A stretch of 64,000 bases of DNA from Paracoccaceae bacterium (lineage in GTDB: Bacteria; Pseudomonadota; Alphaproteobacteria; Rhodobacterales; Rhodobacteraceae): the NCBI GenBank assembly GCA_007692585.1, contig REBU01000078.1:1-64000 (forward strand), read 5' to 3'. Made by a program: the position numbers and the translations under genes. The notes beneath the pieces are model-generated. The model was given only the letters and a program-made list of their open reading frames with translations. It had not been told where the DNA came from and ran no database searches. Within the stretch, counting starts at the first letter, position 1, and the number at the start of each line of letters is the position of its first letter. Positions 1 to 11,000 of this stretch are shown one piece after another.

Positions 1-317
1 TCGATCTGATCTATGAAGGCGGCATCGCCAACATGAATTACTCGATCTCGAACACTGCGGAATATGGTGAATATGTCTCTGGCCCGCGCATCCTACCCTA
101 TGCCGAGACCAAGGCACGGATGAAAGAGGTGCTGACAGACATCCAGACCGGCAAATTCGTGCGCGATTTCATGCAGGAAAATGCCGTTGGCCAGCCCTTC
201 TTCAAGGCGACACGCCGCATCAATGACGAGCATCAGATCGAACAGGTTGGCGCAAAGCTGCGCGAGATGATGCCGTGGATCTCGGCGGGCAAGATGGTCG
301 ACAAGTCGCGGAACTGA
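1..317 (+). CDS. ilvC: Ketol-acid reductoisomerase, C-terminal part (cut by window edge)
   Basis: The visible 104 residues are the C-terminal end of ketol-acid reductoisomerase, which converts acetolactate and acetohydroxybutyrate to dihydroxy acids in valine, leucine and isoleucine synthesis using NADPH. The open frame enters from the left edge at base 3. It carries the family's typical ending: [19 protein letters not shown], then the [14 protein letters not shown] helix and a tail ending [13 protein letters not shown]. The part visible belongs to the helical, metal- and substrate-binding domain. The start and NADPH-binding domain lie outside the window. A strong hairpin follows 21 bases after the stop, so this is the last gene of its transcript. 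Confidence 0.95.
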   Translation, partial: DLIYEGGIANMNYSISNTAEYGEYVSGPRILPYAETKARMKEVLTDIQTGKFVRDFMQENAVGQPFFKATRRINDEHQIEQVGAKLREMMPWISAGKMVDKSRN

Positions 318-338
318 TAGTTGCGGAGCAAAAGCAAA

Positions 339-362
339 GAAAGGGGGCTTCGGCCCCCTTTC
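339..362. terminator. Intrinsic terminator hairpin after ilvC, probably bidirectional
   Basis: The sequence forms a perfect stem GAAAGGGGGC / GCCCCCTTTC closed by a TTCG tetraloop. The stem is followed by a short T-rich stretch on the plus strand and by CTTTGC on the minus strand. It lies between the stops of ilvC and the convergent 69-residue gene, so it could end both transcripts. Confidence 0.8.
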
Positions 363-395
363 TCATTCATTGCTGAAACTGCGCGGCAGTGACGC

Positions 396-605
396 TCATC
401 GCTTGGCGGTGACAAGCTCTTTGGGCTCCTGGTGCCCGTTGAGAAAAGCAACACCGCCTTGTGGACCATCCTTGGCCAGCGTTGACTTGGGCACGTCTGG
501 ATCGGCAGCACGCGCCTGAACAGCTTTCTTGCTGATCAACGCAAACACGATCACGAAGAGCAAGGTAAACATGAACAGGACGGGAACGATCGAAGCGAAG
601 TCCAT
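396..605 (-). CDS. Small single-span membrane protein of unknown function
   Basis: This encodes 69 residues starting MDFASIVPVLFMF. One strongly hydrophobic segment at about residues 5-25 should span the membrane. A polar tail with several charged residues follows. The ATG at 605 was chosen because AAGGAGA sits at a proper distance upstream; a longer frame to 641 has no such site. The gene converges on ilvC and shares its terminator. No family was recognised, so its role is unknown. Confidence 0.65.
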   Translation of the reverse strand: MDFASIVPVLFMFTLLFVIVFALISKKAVQARAADPDVPKSTLAKDGPQGGVAFLNGHQEPKELVTAKR

Positions 606-714
606 GTCGTCTCCTTTTCTGGTTGAGTGAATTGTCGCCACACAACGTGCGCCTGCAACTCCCGTTCCACCAGACGATCAGATCTCTGTGACGGTCCGCC
701 CGACCTGCCCGCTT

Positions 715-1320
715 TCAGTCTGGCATTTCACAGGCGGGAATCACGGGAAAGAACCTGCCTGACGACCACAGGCCAAACCAATCGCGGCCCTCATGCGGCT
801 CGGTCACCCCTAGCTCGACCAAGCGATAAAAGCTCTTGCGATCAATAAGCGCCTCCAGCCCTGCGCGGACCATGACATAGGGCGCAGGCTCACCCGTTTG
901 CGGGTCGCGGGTGACGCGCAGGGGCGCATCCGACCCGGCGATGGTTTCGTCGCCCAGATTGGTCACGAAGGTCAGCCGTTGGTCCCGCCCCTGCCCTTCC
1001 GCGCGGAAATCGACCGCGACAAATGGCGCGTCATCGACGGTGATCCCGACTTTCTCGACCGGCGTGACAAGGAAATACTGCCCGTCCTCGCGCTTGAGGA
1101 TGGTCGAAAACAGCCGCACCAGCGCCGGGCGTCCGATGGGCGTCCCTTCATAGAACCATGTCCCGTCCCGCGCGATCCGCATGTCCAGATCACCGCAAAA
1201 GGGCGGATCCCACAAATGCACTGGCGGCAACCCCTTGCCCTGCGTCGCCGCGCGCGCCGCATCTGCCAGGGTGTCAGCCTTCGGTGTCACGGTATTTTGT
1301 TCACTTGCGCTTTTTGCCAT
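715..1320 (-). CDS. DUF1285 family protein
   Basis: This encodes 201 residues and resembles the DUF1285 family of alphaproteobacterial cytosolic proteins of unknown function. The recognisable core contains VHLWDPPFCGDLDMRI, DGTWFYEGTPIGRP, then REDGQYFLVTPVEKVGI and DDAPFVAVDF. The ATG at 1320 was chosen because a GGTGGG site precedes it. The longer open frame to 1719 runs antisense to the MoxR gene and has shadow composition. The gene is divergent from the MoxR operon 79 bases away. In other Rhodobacterales a DUF1285 gene often sits beside this operon, which suggests but does not show a shared role. Confidence 0.8.
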   Translation of the reverse strand: MAKSASEQNTVTPKADTLADAARAATQGKGLPPVHLWDPPFCGDLDMRIARDGTWFYEGTPIGRPALVRLFSTILKREDGQYFLVTPVEKVGITVDDAPFVAVDFRAEGQGRDQRLTFVTNLGDETIAGSDAPLRVTRDPQTGEPAPYVMVRAGLEALIDRKSFYRLVELGVTEPHEGRDWFGLWSSGRFFPVIPACEMPD

Positions 1321-1399
1321 TGGCCCACCATGTAATATGTCAGACAGTAGAGATAGGGCAGGATCGTCCATCGTCACGCACAGGACAAGGAGCGCAGAG

Positions 1400-2403
<1,004 letters not shown>

Positions 2404-2407
<4 letters not shown>

Positions 2408-3282
2408 CCCTTCCCACCACACTGCGCGCCCATGCAGAAGGGCTGGCCACGGCACTTCCTGCGCTTCTGGCGCAGGCCGATCAGCTCGCGGCCTCGGTCC
2501 TGCCCGGTGCACACGGCCGCAAGCGGGCCGGACATGGGGACGAATTCTGGCAATATCGCCAGGCGACATCCAGCGATTGGGGGGCGCGGATCGACTGGCG
2601 GCGCTCTGGGCGCGCGGATGTGCTTTTCGTGCGCGAAACCGAATGGCAGGCTGCACAAGCGGTTACACTTTGGGTCGATCAATCGCAGGCGATGCAGTTT
2701 ACTGGCGACAAGGCGCGCGCGCCCAAGGCCGCCCGCGCGCGGCTTCTGGCGCTCGCGCTGGCGGTTGTGCTGATCAAAGGCGGCGAGCGCGTCGGACTGA
2801 TGCCCGATATGCCCGCGCGTGCGGGCCGCGCGCAGCTTGATCCGCTCGCGCTTCGCCTTGCGCGCGAAGGACCGCGCGATGATTATGGCACGCCCCCCGA
2901 CACCCAATTGCCGGCCCATTCGCAGGTCGTGTTTCTGTCGGATTTTCTGGGCGATCCCGGTCATCTGCAACTCTGCGTTGGGCGCGCAGCGGATCGCGGG
3001 ATACGGGGGGCCATGGTGCAGGTTCTTGACCCGGTGGAAGAGGAATTCCCCTATCAGGGCCGTTCGATCTTCGAATCCATGACCGGCGCGCTACGCCACG
3101 AAACTCTGCGCGCCAATGACTTGCAGGCGCGCTACCGCGCACGACTGGCCGAGCGCAAGGACATACTGGCCGGATTGGCACGCACCACAGGCTGGCAACT
3201 CCTGACGCATCATACCGATCAACCGGCGAGCGCAGCCCTGATGTGGCTCTGGCAACAGCTCGACGCTGGCCGGGGGCGCTGA
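2404..3282 (+). CDS. DUF58 domain-containing protein
   Basis: This encodes 292 residues from a TTG start whose last two bases are part of the stop codon of the upstream ATPase gene (TTGA overlap), so translation is probably coupled. The DUF58 core is visible at about residues 35-85: PGAHGRKRAGHGDEFWQYRQ, then an RIDWRRSGRADVLFVRE stretch. DUF58 proteins accompany MoxR ATPases and BatA-like proteins, and their biochemical role is unsettled. No membrane span is evident, so the protein is probably cytosolic. The next gene overlaps by one base. Confidence 0.88.
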
Positions 3283-6038
3283 TGTTTGCAATCGGTCCCT
3301 TGGGTTTTGCAGCCCCGCTCGTCCTGACCGCGCTGATCGCGCTGCCACTCTTGTGGTGGCTGCTGCGCGCAGTACCGCCCGCACCTGTGATTCGCCGCTT
3401 TCCAGGCGTGGCGCTGCTGATCGGGCTGACGGATGAAACCACCGAGACAGACAAGACCCCGCTCTGGCTGCTGTTGTTGCGCGCGTTGGCGGTCGCGGCG
3501 TTGATCTTCAGTTTCGCGGGTCCAGTGCTCAATCCGCAAGCCGCCCGTGATGGCGATGGTCCCTTGCTGATCGTGCTTGATGCCAGCTGGGCCAGCGCGC
3601 GCGACTGGGCGCGGCGCACAGACCGCGTGAATGATCTGCTGGCCGAAGCCCAACGCGCAGGCCGTCCGGTCGCGGTCGTCTCGCTGACCGATTTACCCAC
3701 GGATGAAACCCCGTTCCGGGCGGCAGACTACTGGAGCGAGCGTGTCCCCGGCCTGACCCCTGCCCCGTTCACCGCTGACCCTGCCCGGCTGGAGAGGTGG
3801 CTGGACGCGCTGCCGCAGAGTTTTGATACATACTGGATCAGCGACGGGCTCATGCATCCTTATCGTGACGCGCTGCGCGACGCCTTGCTGGCGCGCGGCG
3901 CGGTAACAGTCTTTGAGACATCGCGCCCTGTGCTGGCCCTCGCCCCGCCTGTTCTGCGCGAAGGCGTGATCACACTGACCGCCCATCGGCCCGAAGGCTT
4001 GCCCGCGCAGACCATTGAGGTGACGGCGACCGGGCGCGATCCCGCGGGCATCGAACGGATGCTGGCGCGCGCCGAGATGAGTTTTGGCGCGGGGGCTGAG
4101 CAGACCAGCACAGAGCTGACCCTGCAGCCCGAATTGCGCAACCGTATCACCCGGTTTCAGATCGCAGGCGAACGCAGTGCCGGAGCCGTCGCGCTCAGCG
4201 ATGATGCACTGCAGCGGCGCAAAGTCGCGCTGCTGACCGGACGCGAAGGGCGCGAAGGGCTCGATCTGCTCTCACCGTTCTTTTATCTGCGCCAGGCATT
4301 GGAGCCAGTTGCGGAACTGATTGAAAGCGCATCGGTGGATGATTTGTTGCTGACCGCACCGGATGTGCTGATCCTTGTCGATATCGCGCAGCTCGGCGAG
4401 TTGGAAAGCGCGCAGATCCTCGATTTCGTCAATAATGGCGGGCTCTTGTTGCGCTTTGCCGGGCCGCGACTTGCCGCAAGTGACATCGCCCGCTCTGAGG
4501 AAGATCCGCTTCTACCGGTGCGCCTGCGCATCGGCGGGCGCACTGTGGGCGGCGCGATGAGTTGGGGGGCGCCACGCGAGTTGCGCACTTTCAGCGAAGA
4601 ATCGCCTTTTGCAGGTCTGCCCATTCCGCAGGATGTAACCATCTCCGCACAGGTACTGGCGCAGCCTGATCCCGGCTTGTCCGAACGCACCATCGCATCG
4701 CTTGCGGACGGAACCCCACTCGTCACACGCAAATTCTCCGGCGAGGGTCAAGTGGTTCTGATCCACACCACCGCCAATGCCGAATGGTCCAACCTGCCGC
4801 TCTCAGGGCTTTTCGTTCAGATGCTCGAACGGCTCGCGGTCTCGACCCGCCCCGCCGCGCCAACCTCTGAGGCCATGGAAGGCACAACCTGGCAGCCCGA
4901 GCGGGTGCTCGACGGTTTTGGACAGGTGCAGGATGCCAGCACCCAGCCCGCCATCCCCGGCGACCGTCTGGCGCAAGGTCAGTTTGGTGCCGATCTGCGC
5001 CCTGGCACGTATCGTAGCGCGGCAGGCACGCTGGCGCTCAATATCGGAACGCCGGATATGGAGCTGCGCGCCGCGACATGGCCCGCCAATATCATTGTCG
5101 AACGCGACACTGTTGCGCAGGAGCGCAATCTTGCGGGGATGTTTCTGAGCATGGGACTGGCGTTGTTGCTGATCGATATTCTCGCTGCGCTGTGGGTTTC
5201 GGGCAGGTTGCGCGCCGCTTCAGGGGGCATGGCCGCCGTCCTGTTGGCGCTGCTGCTGATCGCGCCAGTGGCGCAGGCCGATGACCGGCTGGCGCTGCAG
5301 GCAACTTCGGAAATGGCCTTCGGTCATGTGCTGACCGGCGATGCACGTGTCGACGACGTGGCCCGCGCAGGGCTTCTGGGGCTGAGCCGCACGCTCTATG
5401 CCCGCACCTCGATCGAGCCTGCCCCGCCCATTGGGGTTGATATCGAACGCGACGAGCTGACCTTTTTTCCCTTCCTTTACTGGCCGATTACGGAAAACAC
5501 GCCCATCCCGTCGGATGCCGCCTATGCGAAACTCAATCGCTACCTGCGCGGCGGGGGAATGATCATGTTCGACACCCGCGACGCTGAGCTCGCGGGGCTG
5601 ACCCGCACCACGCCCGAGGCCAGACGACTGCAAGCCATCGCGCGCCCCCTTGACCTGCCCCCGCTGGAACCGATCCCCGAAGACCATGTGCTGACGCGCA
5701 CCTTTTACCTGATCCAGGATTTTCCGGGCCGGTACCGGGGCCGCGATGTATGGGTCGAAGCTGCGCCGCCTGATGCCGAACGCGCCGAGGGCATGCCGTT
5801 TCGTAACCTCAATGATGGCGTGACGCCGGTGATCATAGGCGGCCATGACTGGGCTGCGGCCTGGGCCGTGGATGATACGGGCCGGCCATTGGTGCGGCTG
5901 GGCATGGGCTTTGCGGGTGAGGAACAGCGCGAGTTTGCGTTTCGGTTCGGGATCAATCTGATCACCCACGTCCTGACCGGGAATTATAAATCCGATCAGG
6001 TGCATGTCCCTGCTTTGTTGGAAAGGCTGGGTCAATGA
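3282..6038 (+). CDS. BatA-like membrane protein with C-terminal DUF4159 domain
   Basis: This encodes 918 residues. The first 90 contain hydrophobic spans at about residues 8-30 and 60-80, as in the BatA N-terminal domain. A long probable extracytoplasmic part follows. Another span lies near residues 620-640 (LAGMFLSMGLALLLIDILAAL) and one just after it. The last 200 residues match DUF4159, with the RYLRGGGMIMFDTRDAE region. The ATG overlaps the DUF58 stop by one base (TGATG). Family knowledge and position place it in a MoxR-dependent envelope complex. The substrate is unknown. Confidence 0.85.
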   Translation: MFAIGPLGFAAPLVLTALIALPLLWWLLRAVPPAPVIRRFPGVALLIGLTDETTETDKTPLWLLLLRALAVAALIFSFAGPVLNPQAARDGDGPLLIVLDASWASARDWARRTDRVNDLLAEAQRAGRPVAVVSLTDLPTDETPFRAADYWSERVPGLTPAPFTADPARLERWLDALPQSFDTYWISDGLMHPYRDALRDALLARGAVTVFETSRPVLALAPPVLREGVITLTAHRPEGLPAQTIEVTATGRDPAGIERMLARAEMSFGAGAEQTSTELTLQPELRNRITRFQIAGERSAGAVALSDDALQRRKVALLTGREGREGLDLLSPFFYLRQALEPVAELIESASVDDLLLTAPDVLILVDIAQLGELESAQILDFVNNGGLLLRFAGPRLAASDIARSEEDPLLPVRLRIGGRTVGGAMSWGAPRELRTFSEESPFAGLPIPQDVTISAQVLAQPDPGLSERTIASLADGTPLVTRKFSGEGQVVLIHTTANAEWSNLPLSGLFVQMLERLAVSTRPAAPTSEAMEGTTWQPERVLDGFGQVQDASTQPAIPGDRLAQGQFGADLRPGTYRSAAGTLALNIGTPDMELRAATWPANIIVERDTVAQERNLAGMFLSMGLALLLIDILAALWVSGRLRAASGGMAAVLLALLLIAPVAQADDRLALQATSEMAFGHVLTGDARVDDVARAGLLGLSRTLYARTSIEPAPPIGVDIERDELTFFPFLYWPITENTPIPSDAAYAKLNRYLRGGGMIMFDTRDAELAGLTRTTPEARRLQAIARPLDLPPLEPIPEDHVLTRTFYLIQDFPGRYRGRDVWVEAAPPDAERAEGMPFRNLNDGVTPVIIGGHDWAAAWAVDDTGRPLVRLGMGFAGEEQREFAFRFGINLITHVLTGNYKSDQVHVPALLERLGQ

Positions 6039-8104
6039 TGGTCGGTCAGGATATCGTTTTTGCACCGCTGCTGGCCTGGCCATTGATCTGGGCGCTTGCA
6101 GCAATGGCGGCCCTTATGGTGGGGCTTGCCCTCTGGCGCGGATTGCGTGGCTGGTGGCTGCGGGGCCTGGCCGCCCTGACCGTGCTGGCAGCACTCACCA
6201 ACCCGTCGCTGCAGACCGAAGAGCGCGAGGCGTTGCGCGATATCGCGCTGGTGGTGGTCGACGAGTCCGCGTCAAACAAGATCGATATGCGTTCCGAACA
6301 GACCCGCGCTGCGCTGGCGCATCTGGAAGACGCGCTCGAAGGGCTCGACAATACCGAGACGCGCGTGATCCGGGTCGGCGATGGTGCGGGGAACGTGGGC
6401 ACGGAGCTGAACACGACCCTTGCTGAAGCGCTGTCGGATCTGCCGCGCGACAGGGTGTCAGGAATTTTTGCAATCAGCGACGGACAAGCACATGACAGCC
6501 CGACGGGCCTGACGCTGCCCGCACCGTTTCATCTGCTGAAAAGCGGGACTGCGCAGGACTGGGACCGGCGCCTGATTCTGCGTAACGCGCCCGCTTTCGC
6601 GATCCTGGGCGAACCGATCACATTGGGACTGAGGGTCGAAGATCAGGGCGCTGTGCCAGCGGGCCAGAGCGGCTTCGCCACGCTCAACTACGCCATCAAT
6701 GGCGAGGCGATGCGCACAACGATGGTGCCGGTCGGCGAGGATATGGAAATCACGGTCACGCTCGATCAGGGCGGTATGAATGTGCTTCAATTCGAGCTGG
6801 AGGAGGCTGAGGGCGAACTGACCACGCGCAACAATTCCGCAATCGTGCAGATCAACGGGGTGCGTGACCGGCTGAGCGTGCTTCTTGTCTCGGGCGAACC
6901 AAACGCGGGTCAGCGAACATGGCGCAACCTGCTGAAATCGGATCCGGCGGTGGATCTGGTGCATTTCACCATTCTGCGCCCACCGGATCGCCATGATGGG
7001 GTGCCTGTCAGCGAGTTGTCGCTGATCGCCTTTCCGACGCGCGAATTGTTCATTGAGAAGATCGACGAGTTCGACCTGATCATCTTTGACCGCTACCGGC
7101 GGCGCGGTATCCTGCCCAACAGCTATTTTGCCAATATCGCCCGCTATGTAGAAGATGGTGGGGCGCTTCTGGTGGTCGGCGGGCCGGAACTGGCCGGGGC
7201 TGAGAGCATCTGGCGTTCGCCGCTGGGCGATGTTTTCCCCGCGATGCCAACAGCGCGCGTGCTTGAAGAAGGCTTTCTGCCGCGCGTCACGGAATTGGGC
7301 CAGCGTCATCCAGTCACGTCCGGATTGGAAGCCCTGGCGCCTGCGGGCGAAGATGGGCCGGGCTGGGGACGCTGGTTTCGGCAGATAGAATTGCAACCGC
7401 AAAGCGGTCAGACCGTGATGAGCGGTGTGGGCGAGCGCCCGCTCCTGATCCTCGACCGAGTTGGCGAGGGCCGGCTTGCGCTGCTGGCCTCGGATCAGAC
7501 CTGGCTGTGGGATCGCGGCTTCGAGGGCGGCGGGCCGCAACTGGAATTGTTGCGGCGTCTGGCACATTGGATGATGGGCGAGCCTGAGCTGGAGGAAGAA
7601 ACCCTCAGCGCGACCGCCGAGGGCCAGCGCGTCACTGTGCTGCGTCGCAGCCTGCGCGATGACCAGGGGGCGGTCACGGTCACCGCACCGGATGGATCGA
7701 CACAGACGCTGGAGTTGGTCGAGGACGCGCCCGGCGCATTTCGTGCCGAGTTCGACGCCCCAGAAATCGGTCTCTACCGGATTGCGCAGGATGATCTTGA
7801 GAGCGTGATTGCACTGGGACCGCAAGCGCCCCGCGAATTCGAGGAGACCATCGCAACATCCGAAAAACTTGCGCCGCTGCTCACAGCGACGCGCGGCGGA
7901 GTCACACGGATCGAGGACGGCTTGCCGGAATTGCGGCTTATCCGCGAAGGGCGCGCGGCCGCGGGGCGCGGATGGCTGGGCCTGACGCCACGCAATGCCT
8001 ATCTGACGCAGGAATTGCGCAGCGCTGCGCTGCTGCCGGGCTGGGCATGGCTGATGATCGCTGCAGGTTTCGCCTTGGGCGCGTGGATACGAGAAGGCCG
8101 GTGA
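6035..8104 (+). CDS. Membrane-anchored protein with glutamine-amidotransferase-like fold
   Basis: This encodes 689 residues and overlaps the previous gene by four bases (ATGA). Two hydrophobic spans occupy about residues 10-55 and one C-terminal span lies near 665-685, so the bulk is likely periplasmic. A VWA-like strand (DIALVVVDESASN) follows the N-terminal spans. A region around residues 350-390 (YVEDGGALLVVGGPELAGA) resembles the class I amidotransferase-like domain found in this operon type. No amidotransferase active-site cysteine motif is obvious, so enzymatic activity is doubtful. It is the last gene of the operon. Confidence 0.8.
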   Translation: MMVGQDIVFAPLLAWPLIWALAAMAALMVGLALWRGLRGWWLRGLAALTVLAALTNPSLQTEEREALRDIALVVVDESASNKIDMRSEQTRAALAHLEDALEGLDNTETRVIRVGDGAGNVGTELNTTLAEALSDLPRDRVSGIFAISDGQAHDSPTGLTLPAPFHLLKSGTAQDWDRRLILRNAPAFAILGEPITLGLRVEDQGAVPAGQSGFATLNYAINGEAMRTTMVPVGEDMEITVTLDQGGMNVLQFELEEAEGELTTRNNSAIVQINGVRDRLSVLLVSGEPNAGQRTWRNLLKSDPAVDLVHFTILRPPDRHDGVPVSELSLIAFPTRELFIEKIDEFDLIIFDRYRRRGILPNSYFANIARYVEDGGALLVVGGPELAGAESIWRSPLGDVFPAMPTARVLEEGFLPRVTELGQRHPVTSGLEALAPAGEDGPGWGRWFRQIELQPQSGQTVMSGVGERPLLILDRVGEGRLALLASDQTWLWDRGFEGGGPQLELLRRLAHWMMGEPELEEETLSATAEGQRVTVLRRSLRDDQGAVTVTAPDGSTQTLELVEDAPGAFRAEFDAPEIGLYRIAQDDLESVIALGPQAPREFEETIATSEKLAPLLTATRGGVTRIEDGLPELRLIREGRAAAGRGWLGLTPRNAYLTQELRSAALLPGWAWLMIAAGFALGAWIREGR

Positions 8105-8184
8105 TCACGCCGCGAAAGGGACAAGCGCAGCCGCCCGTCCTGCTTTGGACCGACGGTCTTTCCAATCGGGAGGATCGCCGATCG

Positions 8185-8472
8185 TCAGGCGCGCGTTGAC
8201 CGCTTTCGCCACCACATGCCCGCGCCACCCAAGGCCATGCCCAGAGTGGCTGGCAGCACAAAGACAACAAGCATGATCACATATCCAAGCGCTTGCATGT
8301 CCTGCGCCTGTTGCGACGCGATATAAAGACCGATCGCGGCGAAGACATGTGCTGCAAGGAAGGCCGCGAAGACCCGCGCCCATCCTCTGTGCAAAAGCAT
8401 TGCGCCCAACAGTATCCCGGCAAAGGCAGAGCCCGCGATCAGCAGAAAGACCCGGTATTCGGCAGGCACCAT
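8185..8472 (-). CDS. Small multi-span membrane protein downstream of murC
   Basis: This encodes 95 residues with three likely membrane spans (about 8-28, 33-52 and 62-85) and a basic tail ending WWRKRSTRA. The ATG overlaps the murC stop by one base (TGATG), so it is probably translated with murC. A GTG one codon upstream is an alternative start. Rhodobacterales often carry a small membrane gene (for example DUF2484) between murC and murB; this protein does not clearly match it. Its function is unknown. The gene converges on the BatA-like operon 80 bases away. Confidence 0.65.
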   Translation of the reverse strand: MVPAEYRVFLLIAGSAFAGILLGAMLLHRGWARVFAAFLAAHVFAAIGLYIASQQAQDMQALGYVIMLVVFVLPATLGMALGGAGMWWRKRSTRA

Positions 8473-9884
8473 CACGCAGCCTTGGCGCGCAGACGCGGCA
8501 ACAGACCATGCGCCCAGCCCGATATTGTCCCGGCCCCAAGACAGACGACCATATCGCCCGGCCCGGCATGTGCGCGCACGAGGGCTTCAAGGTCATCTTC
8601 GCTATTCACCGGATGGGCAGAGCGATGCCCATGCGCTGCCAGCCCCGCCAGCAGATCATCGCGGTTCGCCCCCGCGATCGGGTCTTCGCCCGCTGCATAG
8701 ACCGGCGCAATTCCGACGACATCGGCTTCGTTGAAACAGGTGCAGAAATCTTCGAACAAGTTAGAGAGTCGCGTGTAGCGATGCGGCTGATGCACCGCAA
8801 TCACACGCCCTTCGCCCCCCAGCGCCTGCCGCGCTGCGCGCAGCACGGCCGCAATCTCGACCGGATGATGACCGTAATCATCGATGATGGTCACACCTTC
8901 CACCTCACCCACGCGGGTGAAGCGACGGTTTACACCGCCGAATTTCGCCAATGCAGTGCGAATTTCAGCCCCGTTCATGCCCAGATGACGCGCCGCAGCG
9001 ACGGCTGCCAAAGCGTTTGAGACATTATGATCGCCGGGCATGGGCAATGTGCAGCCCTTGATCACGCGGCGTTCGTCCTGCAGCGCGATGTCGAAATGCG
9101 CCACCCCGGCCTCATATCGCAGGTTCAACGCGCGGATATCGGCCTGAGCGTTGAAGCCGAAGGTCACCACGCGGCGGTCGGAGATTTTCGCCACCAGAGC
9201 CTGAACTTCCGGGTGATCCGTGCAGCAAATGGCCAGACCATAGAACGGCACGCCTGAAACAAAATCATGAAACCCCTTCCGCAGCGCGTCGAAACTGCCC
9301 CAGTGTTCCATATGTTCGGGGTCGATATTCGTGACAATTGCGATGGTCGCAGGCAGGCGATTGAACGAGCCGTCGCTTTCATCGGCCTCGACCACCATCC
9401 ACTCGCCCGCGCCCGCCCGCGCGTTGGAGCCGTAAGCATGGATCACACCGCCATTGATCACCGTCGGATCAAGCCCGCCCTCGTCCAGAAGTGCCGCCAC
9501 CATCGTCGTGGTCGTGGTCTTGCCATGTGTGCCGCCAATCGCGATGTTGGAGCGCAGGCGCATCAATTCCGCGAGCATCTCGGCGCGGCGCACCACTGGC
9601 AGGCCAAGACGGCGCGCTTCCACCAGTTCGGGATTATCGCGCTTGATTGCGGTCGAGACGACGATCACTGCAGCCGCCCCCAGATTCTCCGCCCGCTGGC
9701 CAATCATCACCTGCGCGCCCAGGGACTCGAGCCGCTCGGTAATCGCGCTGGCCTTCATGTCGGAGCCCTGAACATCATAGCCCAAAGTCATCAGCACTTC
9801 TGCGATGCCCGACATGCCGATGCCGCCAATCCCGATGAAATGGATGGGGCCGATATCGGTGGGCAGTTTTGTTGCAGGGCTCAT
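8472..9884 (-). CDS. murC: UDP-N-acetylmuramate--L-alanine ligase
   Basis: MurC adds L-alanine to UDP-N-acetylmuramic acid with ATP, the first step of the peptidoglycan stem peptide, in the cytosol. The 470-residue product has the N-terminal nucleotide-binding loop GIGGIGMSG, the P-loop GTHGKTTTT near residue 108, the [14 protein letters not shown] segment and [10 protein letters not shown] in the C-terminal domain. Its length is normal. The ATG at 9884 lies six bases after AAGGAGG; the GTG one codon earlier is too close to that site. It follows murG and ftsW on the same strand. Confidence 0.97.
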   Translation of the reverse strand: MSPATKLPTDIGPIHFIGIGGIGMSGIAEVLMTLGYDVQGSDMKASAITERLESLGAQVMIGQRAENLGAAAVIVVSTAIKRDNPELVEARRLGLPVVRRAEMLAELMRLRSNIAIGGTHGKTTTTTMVAALLDEGGLDPTVINGGVIHAYGSNARAGAGEWMVVEADESDGSFNRLPATIAIVTNIDPEHMEHWGSFDALRKGFHDFVSGVPFYGLAICCTDHPEVQALVAKISDRRVVTFGFNAQADIRALNLRYEAGVAHFDIALQDERRVIKGCTLPMPGDHNVSNALAAVAAARHLGMNGAEIRTALAKFGGVNRRFTRVGEVEGVTIIDDYGHHPVEIAAVLRAARQALGGEGRVIAVHQPHRYTRLSNLFEDFCTCFNEADVVGIAPVYAAGEDPIAGANRDDLLAGLAAHGHRSAHPVNSEDDLEALVRAHAGPGDMVVCLGAGTISGWAHGLLPRLRAKAA

Positions 9885-9896
9885 CACGGGCCTCCT

Positions 9897-10988
9897 TTAT
9901 GCTTTATACAATGTCTCAACCATATCGGCCAGATGCGCCGCCGCGTCGGGCCGCCCCACGCTCAGCGCAGCTCTGGCCATGGTGTCTGCACCCTTTGGGT
10001 GGCTCAGGATGGAAACCAGCGTTTCCGTCAGCGCTTCAGACGTGAATTGCGCTTCCGGATAGACGACCGCGGCATCGACGCGCGACAACATGCGCGCGTT
10101 GGCAGCCTGGTGATTGGCGGCCGCTGCAGCATAGGGGATCAGCACTGCCGGGCGGCCAATGACTGAAATATCGGCGACAGACGATGCACCCGCGCGACTG
10201 ATCACCAATTGGCATTCTGAGAGTCTGCGCGGAATGTCACTGAAAAACGGCGCGATTTCTGCAGCGACCCCGCCTGCTTCATAGGCGGCAACCACGCGGT
10301 CGATATCTTCTTCGCGCGCCTGATGCGCGACCGAGAGGTTGCGCCGGATGTCTTCGGGCAGTGCCGCGATTGCCGCAGGCACCACATCTGACAGGATGCG
10401 CGCGCCTTGCGATCCGCCGATCACCAGCAGGTCCATCGGGTAATCGCCCGGCGGAATATAGCCCGCACCTGCGCGTTCGCGCACCGCGGCGCGCACCGGA
10501 TTGCCGGTGAATTCTCCTTGCAGCCCGTCTGGCATCTGCATCGGCCAGATCCCACATGCAATCCGGTCCACACGGCGCGCGAAACTCTGGTTGACGCGGC
10601 CAAGAACGCCGTTTTGTTCATGGATCATGCGCGGTACGCGCAAGAGCCAGGCTGCAGCCAGTGCAGGGATCGAGGGATAGCCGCCGAAGCCCACCACCAC
10701 CTTAGGCCGGTCCATCACCATCCCGAACGCCGCGCGCAGAACGCCTGCTCCCAATTGCAGCGGCAGTTTGAGCTTTTCCACCATTCCACCGCGCGCGGGC
10801 GTTGCAGCGCGCACTTGCTCGATTGACACGTCCCGCGGATAGCCGTCCGCGTAGCGCGCGCCCCGCGCATCGGTCGAAAGCTTAACCCGCCAGCCGCGCA
10901 AGAGCATCTCTTCAGCCAACGCCTGTGCCGGGAACATATGCCCACCGGTGCCCCCGGCGGCAATCAACAGAAGAGGTGCCTTCGCCAT
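9897..10988 (-). CDS. murG: UDP-GlcNAc:lipid I N-acetylglucosaminyltransferase
   Basis: MurG transfers GlcNAc to lipid I to make lipid II at the inner face of the cytoplasmic membrane. The 363-residue product starts with the [10 protein letters not shown] glycine loop, then shows [22 protein letters not shown] and the UDP-binding [17 protein letters not shown], followed by the [11 protein letters not shown] stretch. These are the standard GT28 motifs. A GGAGG-like site precedes the ATG. It sits 12 bases after ftsW and 12 bases before murC, so the three form one transcript. Confidence 0.97.
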   Translation of the reverse strand: MAKAPLLLIAAGGTGGHMFPAQALAEEMLLRGWRVKLSTDARGARYADGYPRDVSIEQVRAATPARGGMVEKLKLPLQLGAGVLRAAFGMVMDRPKVVVGFGGYPSIPALAAAWLLRVPRMIHEQNGVLGRVNQSFARRVDRIACGIWPMQMPDGLQGEFTGNPVRAAVRERAGAGYIPPGDYPMDLLVIGGSQGARILSDVVPAAIAALPEDIRRNLSVAHQAREEDIDRVVAAYEAGGVAAEIAPFFSDIPRRLSECQLVISRAGASSVADISVIGRPAVLIPYAAAAANHQAANARMLSRVDAAVVYPEAQFTSEALTETLVSILSHPKGADTMARAALSVGRPDAAAHLADMVETLYKA

Positions 10989-11000
10989 GATCGCGCCTCC

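Noticed and set aside
6458..7825. 455-residue minus-strand frame
   Set aside because: It is fully antisense to the amidotransferase-like gene and has no ribosome binding site or recognisable domain.
9267..10166. 299-residue plus-strand frame
   Set aside because: It lies antisense to murC and murG.
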